From contig NC_090440.1 of assembly GCF_031143425.1 (NCBI RefSeq), positions 1,269,993,123-1,270,057,122 of the forward strand: DNA of 64,000 nucleotides, read 5' to 3'. Position numbers and translations under genes: made by a program. The notes below the pieces were generated by a model. That model saw nothing but the letters and a program-made list of their open reading frames with translations, did no database searches and had not been told where the DNA came from. Of the stretch, positions 57,943 through 64,000 are shown piece after piece; the first letter of the stretch is position 1; each line of letters begins with the position of its first letter. The DNA comes from Pleurodeles waltl (Eukaryota; Chordata; Amphibia; Caudata; Salamandridae).

Positions 57943-59503
57943 TTACTTTTTGAAGAGGGCCTTGTTCTTAGCTGGGGTTCCAGTGCCATATCTTGGCCTG
58001 AGGGTCCGTTTGGGCTCCTGCTGTTGATCTTCAGGGGATGACATGGTAGGCCCTTGGGTTTCCTCTGAGGGTAGTTCCTGGGATGTTTCTGCTGATGTGG
58101 TAATCTGATGCTGGTTGTCCGGGGCTGTTGTGGGGGTCTCTTGTCCTGTCAGACTGGCTTTGGACCAGCTGCAGCAGGGTTCCTGCTGTGGTAGCCATTG
58201 TGGTGTTGTGCTCTTTCCACTGCTCTATGGCCTGTTGGTGGTGTTCCTGCTGCATCCCCTGACTGTGCTCCAGGGTGGACACAATCTGTGCCAACCTGTC
58301 ATGGGCATACCTCTGATATCACGTCCTGGGCTGCTGCACCCATCCTGTGGCCTCCCCCCTGGCCCACTGCCACCCTTGCACTTGCCCTAGCCCCCTGTTC
58401 CTGTGTCCTCTGCACAGGTCTGGCAGTACCACTTGTACTGGGGCCCTCGCCTTCCTGCATGTTTGGAGTGGGAGACTGTGGCCTCTTTACATGTGTTCTA
58501 CCAGTCTGTGGCCTGTATACACTGGTGTGGGGACACTTGCCCTGGGCTGCTGGTCTTGACTGGGTGGTAGGGGTGACAGTGGTTTCCTGGGTGGGGCTGC
58601 TGCATGGTGAGAGTCCAGGACTGTCTGATGGGCCTGCCTGCTCATCAGTGTCCAGTGATCCTTCACCAGTGTCCTGTGAGGTGCCTCTGTCTCCCAGGGG
58701 GGCAGTGGCACCCCTTATCCTGTCCATTAGGGTTGCATGGGTGGTGGTGCCTGTTGGGGGACATAGAAATGTCTGTTACAGCTGCATGAATGTTTGAGGT
58801 GAACAGGACTGGGCTATTTTGTGCTGGTGTAACTTTCAGTGGTCTTCCAGGGTGCCTTTGTGAGGTTGACATTCCATTTAGTGCCAGTGTGGGGTTGCAT
58901 TGTGGTGGGGGGTATCGTTCCATTGTGGGTATGTGCAGGGGTAGGTGACTGTGCACAGTGGGAGGGATGTGGGCCTGTTAGTGGGTTTGTGGTCATGCAG
59001 GGGGGGTGGATGTAGTGGCTGATACCTGGGTGGGGTGTTGGTCCTGGTGGGTGTGGGTGGGGTGGGGTGGGGTGGTGTATGCATTACAGGTATGGTGTAT
59101 ATGGGGTACATGTTGATGACTTACCCGAGTCCATTCCTCCAGTGATTCCAGTGAGTCCCTCAGGGTGCAGGATGGCCAGTACCTTTTCCTCCCAGTCTGT
59201 GCATTCTGGTGGTGTTGGTGGCGGTCCTTCCCCAGTCTTCTGCACTGCGATGCGGTACCTTGATGCATTGCCCCTGACCTTCCCCCGCAGGCCATTCCAT
59301 CTCTTCCAGATGTCATCCCTGGTGCGTGGATGGTGTCCCACTACATTGACCCTGTTCACAATGGTCTGCCACCGCTCCATCTTCCTTGCGATAGGTGTGT
59401 GCTGCACCTCCACCCCAAATATTTGTGGCTCCACCTTCAAGATCTCATCCACTATGGTCCCTAACTCCCTTTCAGTGAAGCGTGGATGTTTTGGGGGTGA
59501 CAT
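57943..59503 (-). pseudogene. H3 gene A: Myb-like protein, two exons
   Basis: Exon 1 (59,503-59,125) starts MSPPKHPRFTERELGTIVDE and contains the Myb-like helices with three spaced Trp (RWQTIVNRV, KRWNGLRGKV), an RYRIAVQKTG basic end and WEEKVLAILHPEGL. Donor G/GTAAGT is followed by exon 2 from 58,750 in matching phase. Exon 2 is Pro/Thr/Ser-rich (GDRGTSQDTGEG), then a coiled-coil start (QDVISEV...) where one base is lost near 58,300. It continues AQIVSTLEHSQGMQQEHHQQ and ends with a basic tail (KRTLRPRYGTGTPAKNKA, stop at 57,943) after a second shift. Exon 1 is intact; exon 2 carries at least two frameshifts. Confidence 0.82.
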
Positions 59504-60043
59504 GGTGAGTGTGGTGAATGGTGTCGGGCTGGGAATAAGGTGAGGGTGCTCTGCTGTGGGTCGGTATGCGTTTCCTGTATGCTGGTGTTCACTGTCTGCC
59601 TCTGGTGCTCTCCGTCTTCTTGGCCTGGTTTCATTGCAAAGGATTGTGGGGTGTGTCTGGGGGTGTTTTATGGAGTTCTGGATGTGTGTCACATGTGTGG
59701 GTCATACGCCTATCCAATGTGTGCACTTCTTGCTGTTGAGTCCATTTGCCGCCCGTGGCGGGCGCAGCCGCCAATGGTCTTCCGGCCTCCACTGTCCGCC
59801 AAGGTGATTTGTGCATCATTATTTGGAGGACGGGATGTGGGTGTGCTTGGCAATAGCGGGGTGGGGAGGTCCGGGATTCCCACCAACAGGTTCATGGCGG
59901 GGAGTGGTGGTCTGGTGATTTTTGGCCTGGTTGGAATTTTCGTTCATTATATGGCGAGTTTCCATTCACCGCCAACAGCTGGATTCTCTTCACCGCCGCC
60001 ACGGCGGACGGTGGTGTTGCCTGCCGTATTCATAATGAATGCC
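59504..60043. other. H3 right terminal region
   Basis: 5' flank of gene A and the terminal region of H3; homologous to 30,640-31,145 in H2 in inverse. GC-rich with CCGCC(A/G) words near 59,745-59,800 and 59,970-60,015. No additional gene supported. Confidence 0.6.
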
Positions 60044-60046
60044 TAT

Positions 60047-60727
60047 GCCTTGATTATGAGAAAGTATTGTAAGTACTGGGGTTGGGGACTGGGCAGGGTG
60101 GATCAATCAGGCTAGTAGCACCCTCGATTTGTCTGCTTCAGTATGTGTCATTTGTAGGTAGGATTGAAGGTCAATTATTCTCAATCTTTCTAGGCCATCC
60201 ACATATTCTATCCTCACCTCTGGTAATGTTGTTTGGGAGGCTTCCTCTCTAGCCATGGCTTGCTCTGTTTCTATCATTTTGTGTTCTACTCTTTTGAGGG
60301 CCTAAAGTGCTTTGTGCTTAGTTCCCACCAAAGTGCCTATGGAAGCACCACGAATCACCACTTTAAATGCTTCCCATTCATGGAGAGGGGACAAAGCTAT
60401 CCCTGTATTCTCAGTAAAGTAAGAGTCAACAGTTTTAGCCATGGGTTCCCTAAAGCATGAATCCTCTAAGTAGGTAAGCTGTAGTCTCCAGGCGGGTACA
60501 GGTGTTGATTTTTCCCCATCTTAAAGACATCTCTAAAATATTGTGATCAGATAATGTCTTTGCAAGGTATGTGACATGTGTGGTGTTGGGTTGGAGTTGC
60601 AGGGAATACTGGAGTCTGTTAATAGTGTGTGAAGCATGTGTGGGTAGGAGTAAATGGAATATTCTTGCAGTCCTACATTACAGGATCGCCATGGGTCTGC
60701 TAACGACCATCTGGCTGCCCAACTAAG
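60047..60727 (-). pseudogene. L1 piece 1: end of endonuclease domain and linker
   Basis: Minus-strand translation in shifting frames gives the end of an L1-type apurinic endonuclease (LSDHNILEMSL, near 60,545) and the following linker (RLETTAYLLRGFML). The 5' edge at 60,727 sits beside TGATAGCTAGGCT, the second copy of the duplicated target. The rest of the endonuclease and ORF1 are missing, so the L1 was 5'-truncated on insertion. Confidence 0.7.
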
Positions 60728-62054
60728 TGATAGCTAGGCTTGTGCATTCCCTCTAGATAGCCACACACAAAGGGAGCTTAGGTGTGACTGATAGACCACC
60801 AAGGTCCTGATGGGTCATCCTGGGAATGATGGGAGGGAGGGGCTGACACACCTGAAAGGGGAGTTTTGTGCTACACACAGAGAGCTGCATATCCTCTTGT
60901 AGTGAGTCCAGAGCCAGTACAGGGATGGAGGGTGTCTGTGCACTTCAAAGGCCCTTTGTTGAAGTCTCCACCACTTCAAAGTCACAACTGGGTATAAGTA
61001 CTGGGACTCTGACACCACCAAAGCAGTACACTTCTGAACCTGTGGATACTCTGTCAGGAAGAACGATTGATGTGCTACTACAAGAACTGACACTGCTGAG
61101 CTGCTACTCTGCTGGACTACTGCTTTGCAGAGCTGACCTTTTGCCCTCCTGCCTGGGAGTGAGAAGGACTGTACCTGCAGCTCTACATCCCAGAACCAAA
61201 ATGACTTCAAGGGCTTTCTGCCTTGCCTCCTGTTTTCTGAACTCTTAGGACACAAAGACTTCCAACACTCCTGTTACAGCTCCTAGACCTGTCCTTAACC
61301 AGCTCCTGAAACCCAAGAGGCGCCCTACCAGTCCTGTGCCTTAAAAGTGGTTTTGTGGCTCCTGAAATCAAGCTTTTAGGCTCTTCGTGACTGTGAACTG
61401 GCCTGCTTGCACAGAACCGCACCACTTGAACGAAGAATGAGTGCAAGTCATCACAAGTTTGTTTCTTCGCACAGGCAGCATCTGTGTGGCTCCAATCCAT
61501 CTATCCAGGACACTGGGCGACTCCTAGCGCCCACTACACCAACGCTCTCTTTGTACACAGCAAACTTCTACCCCGTGAGCTCAACTTTGAGATGCTAAAA
61601 TTTCAGTGGGACTTACCTGGGACTACACCCGATCCACACTCCATCGTGGTTGGCCTGAACTTTTGGTTTTCACCCTGTCTAGGGTGGACAGACAGTCCCA
61701 GTTTGCACTTTATGCTTTTAAGCACTATACTACCTTTTATTCTTTAAATATCATATCTCAACTTCTACGTATTGAATTTTTGCCATTTTTGTCTTGTTTT
61801 TCTCATAAGATAAGGCTCTATTGTTCTAATCAGGTGTAATGTATTTTTGTGTGATTTCACTGTTTTGCCATTTGAAGTGTTGCACAAACACTTTACACAT
61901 TGCCCCTTAAGTTAAGCCTGACTGCTCTGTGCAAAGCAATTAGAGGGTGAGCACAGTTTAACTTTTAGTGTGTATCTGACTTACCCTGACTAGGATTGTG
62001 GTTCCTTCTTTGACAGATGCATACCTCTACCAACCGGAAACCTAATTTATAACA
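60728..62054 (+). mobile_element. LTR-like repeat, right part
   Basis: Resumes where 16,620 left off. Non-coding, with LTR-like phrases (CACACAAAGGGAGC, TGCTGGACTACTGC, TTGCACAAACACTTTACACATTGCC, TAAGTTAAGCCTGACTGCTC) and a terminal TTTATAACA near 62,054. Several frames are open but without recognisable domains. I place it with a long LTR family from memory of salamander repeats; clade unknown. Confidence 0.5.
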
Positions 62055-62583
62055 GTTCCACTTTTTTATTTAACAAAATGGGAGATGTAGCATATTGATG
62101 CTATGCACACTGGGAACCTTTTGGTTCTGGGCGGACTCTGAACAAGAACCAAATGATACACAGGGCGGTGTCACGGTGTGGGTCTGAAAGTATAACATAA
62201 TTGTAGTGTGTGAATTGATGTTGGAGAATAAAGACATGCTCAACTGCAGATCCCATGTGTGGCGTAATCTGTTTCCATCCCCCAAAGCTGGGGAAGACGT
62301 TTGAATCTATTTGCATGCTCCAGGTCTGGGGAACATCTTACAGGGGCCATCTTGGAATGGTAACGTTTAACAAACTCCACTGAAGGTCTGTGCATAAAAC
62401 ACTTTAAGTATCAATATAACCTGCTGGACAATACATTTTTATGTCAACATTAAAAGCACCATATTTAAGGCATTATCCTCGTTCATTCCAGTGGCGGCTC
62501 CTCTGCTATGGCAGAGGAGCATCACGCCCCCACCAGCAGCAACCTGCTGTGAATCCTTTAACAACGAAAGGATAATAATCTAA
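62055..62583. other. No recognised gene
   Basis: About 530 bp between the LTR-like repeat and H4. Contains TCCTCTGCTATGGCAGAGGA (62,499-62,518), a perfect 20 bp palindrome-like word. Nothing else is supported. Confidence 0.4.
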
Positions 62584-64000
62584 GGGGGTCATTACAACAT
62601 TGGCGGTAAAAGGCGCTTACCGCCGTGCAGAAGACCGCCAATACACCGCCGCGGTAGACCGCCACAGCTATTATGACACACATCTCGGAATCCGCCGAAA
62701 TGCAGACACCCACACAACACCGCCACACCAAAGGTCAGTGATAAACTGGCGGAAACAAATCCTCCACGCCAACAGAAACACGCCCATGCTATTACGACCC
62801 ACGAATCCACGCGGCGGTCTTTCAACCGCGGTAATCCATTACAAATACACACACCTGATACACATACACACACCACTCCCACACACCCAATACAATATAA
62901 AATACACACCCACATCACCCACAAACCCCTACGACCAGAAATTCTGAAAGAAGGCCAGAGAGACAGCACAGCAATTGACAACCCCATCACACAGAGGCAC
63001 ACAACACCATCACCCACACAACATCCACGCACAAAACACCACACACCACTACACTCACCACACTCATCACCACATACACCACCCCACACCTCACCCACAC
63101 CACCCCATGGCACGCCAAAGACACCCCCGCTTCTCCGAGGAGGAGCTCAGGGTCATGGTGGAGGAAATCGTCCGGGTAGAGCCACAGCTATTTGGCTCAC
63201 AGGTACAGCACACATCAATAGCCAGGAAGATGGAGTTATGGCGCAGAATAGTGGACAGGGTGAACGCTGTGGGACAGCACCCAACAAATAGGGAGGACAT
63301 CAGGAAGAGGTGGAACGACCTACGGGGGAAGGTGCGGTCCACGGTCTCCAGGCACAACATCGCGGTGCAGCGGACTGGCGTCGGACCCCCACCTCCTCCC
63401 CCACAACTAACAACATGGGAGGAGCAAGTCTTGACCATCTTGCATCCTGAGGGCCTCGGAGGAGTCGGTGGAGGATGGGACACTGGTAAGTCAAATCTTA
63501 ACTATCATATCCCCCACCCTACCTGCATGCTATCACACACCCCCACCCTCACACCCTCCCCTATCACTCCAACTCCTCACTAATGTACCCATAACACAAA
63601 CCACCCATCCCAACACCAAGCCCTGCATGACACAACTAAGCATAGTCACCCCTCACTAAACCATGCTCACTGCACATACCCAGAACACCCCCCCAACCAT
63701 CATCACACAAGCCCCCATCACAGGAATGCTTGCACTAGGGTTCACGCCCACCCACCCATTGCACACCATTACACACACACATGCAATAATCATGCTCTTA
63801 TGCCCCTGCAGGAACCCGAAGGACTGTCACCATACCAGAGGGACCAGACAACACCACTCCACCCACAGAAGAGGCCCACAGTGACGACAGCAGCTCTGCC
63901 CTACTGGATCTTGATGACCAGTCCGGACCATCATGGGCCTCAGGACAGTCGGTTCCCCTTGCACAGGCACAGCCCAACACCGACCTTCCACCATCTGGTA
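62584..64000. mobile_element. H4: PIF/Harbinger transposon, left end only
   Basis: TAA (62,581-62,583) then GGGGGTCATTACAACATTGG, the same terminal repeat as H3. CCGCC words fill 62,600-62,830. Gene A (+) begins at 63,107 and the element leaves the window. By comparison with H3 the remaining genes C and B would lie within about 6 kb beyond the edge. Confidence 0.88.
63107..64000 (+). CDS. H4 gene A: Myb-like protein, partial
   Basis: Exon 1 (63,107-63,485) starts at ATG in the context CACCCCATGG and encodes MARQRHPRFSEEELRVMVEE. This is followed by the rest of a Myb-like domain with its Trp residues (ELWRRIVDRV, RKRWNDLRGKV), a basic stretch and WEEQVLTILHPEGL. Donor G/GTAAGT; a 326 bp intron; exon 2 from 63,812 in the same phase (GTRRTVTIPEGPDN...) runs to the window edge through an acidic Ser/Asp-rich segment. 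No stop or frameshift in what is visible, unlike the H2 and H3 copies, so H4 may be the youngest of this family. Confidence 0.88.

Larger units (their letters stand above)
52374..60043. mobile_element. H3: PIF/Harbinger transposon with TAT duplication
   Basis: Left end GGGGGTCATTACAACCCTGG and right end, in reverse complement, GGCATTCATTATGAATACGG. TAT lies outside both (52,371-52,373 and 60,044-60,046). Length 7,670 bp. Gene order from right to left is A (-), C (+), B (-): the same layout as H2, in the opposite orientation. Removing it with one TAT copy joins the L1 frame without a shift (reading ...GILSMQLDIKIAFHKLY), which supports the boundaries. Confidence 0.88.

Noticed and set aside
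60868..61748. Open frames in the LTR-like repeat that might be an exon of a host gene
   Set aside because: No domain, no consistent splice sites, and the sequence reads as a repeat that continues from 16,620.
1..64000. tRNA, rRNA, CRISPR array, operon or bacterial signals
   Set aside because: None found. Introns with GTAAGT/AG borders, eukaryotic transposons and AATAAA signals show this is eukaryotic DNA; the direct repeats present are irregular and transposon-derived.

Overview
This 64 kb window looks like intergenic DNA from a vertebrate with a giant, transposon-saturated genome. A salamander (newt-like) is the best guess. The reasons are the mix of a Gmr1-like Ty3 retrotransposon with roughly 2.9-3.0 kb LTRs, several large three-gene PIF/Harbinger transposons, a Penelope-like element with a hammerhead-like motif, L1 and other non-LTR elements, and the lack of any recognisable host gene. 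The organism call is inference from element composition and remembered repeat families.

Left part (1-15,255): short inverted and tandem repeats (411-1,174), a TA microsatellite, a 525 bp MITE with matching 3 bp flanks (3,552-4,076), a Harbinger-like fragment, a truncated LTR (6,853-7,495), a Penelope-like 3' end with a GIY-YIG domain (7,496-8,008) and a hammerhead-like fold about 1.9 kb downstream, a second LTR fragment (10,175-11,461, minus), a decayed Ty3 RNase H/integrase remnant, and a 5'-truncated LINE (minus, 12,820-15,255) broken by one frameshift.

Centre and right (15,256-62,054) reads as one nested stack. An old LTR-like repeat (15,256-16,620 and 60,728-62,054) was split by a 5'-truncated L1 on the minus strand, flanked by an imperfect 13 bp duplication (16,608-16,620 and 60,728-60,740). 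That L1 now lies in four pieces (16,621-16,967; 29,931-30,630; 50,564-52,370; 60,047-60,727) because three Harbinger transposons landed in it: H1 (16,968-29,930), H2 (30,631-50,563) and H3 (52,374-60,043). H2 was in turn invaded by a rearranged gypsy fragment (about 35,700-37,796) and by a complete Gmr1-like element (38,458-49,639) with a 5 bp target duplication and one intact 1,665-codon Gag-Pol frame. A fourth Harbinger (H4) starts at 62,584 and runs off the window.

How the genes work together: each full Harbinger carries a DDE transposase (gene C), a Myb/MADF-like DNA-binding protein (gene A), and a second trihelix-like protein (gene B). H1 is the best preserved; H2 and H3 have the first catalytic Asp of the transposase replaced by Asn. 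The Gmr1-like element has integrase upstream of reverse transcriptase, the reverse of the usual Ty3 order, and a SCAN-like capsid region in Gag. It is the youngest and the only plausibly autonomous element here.
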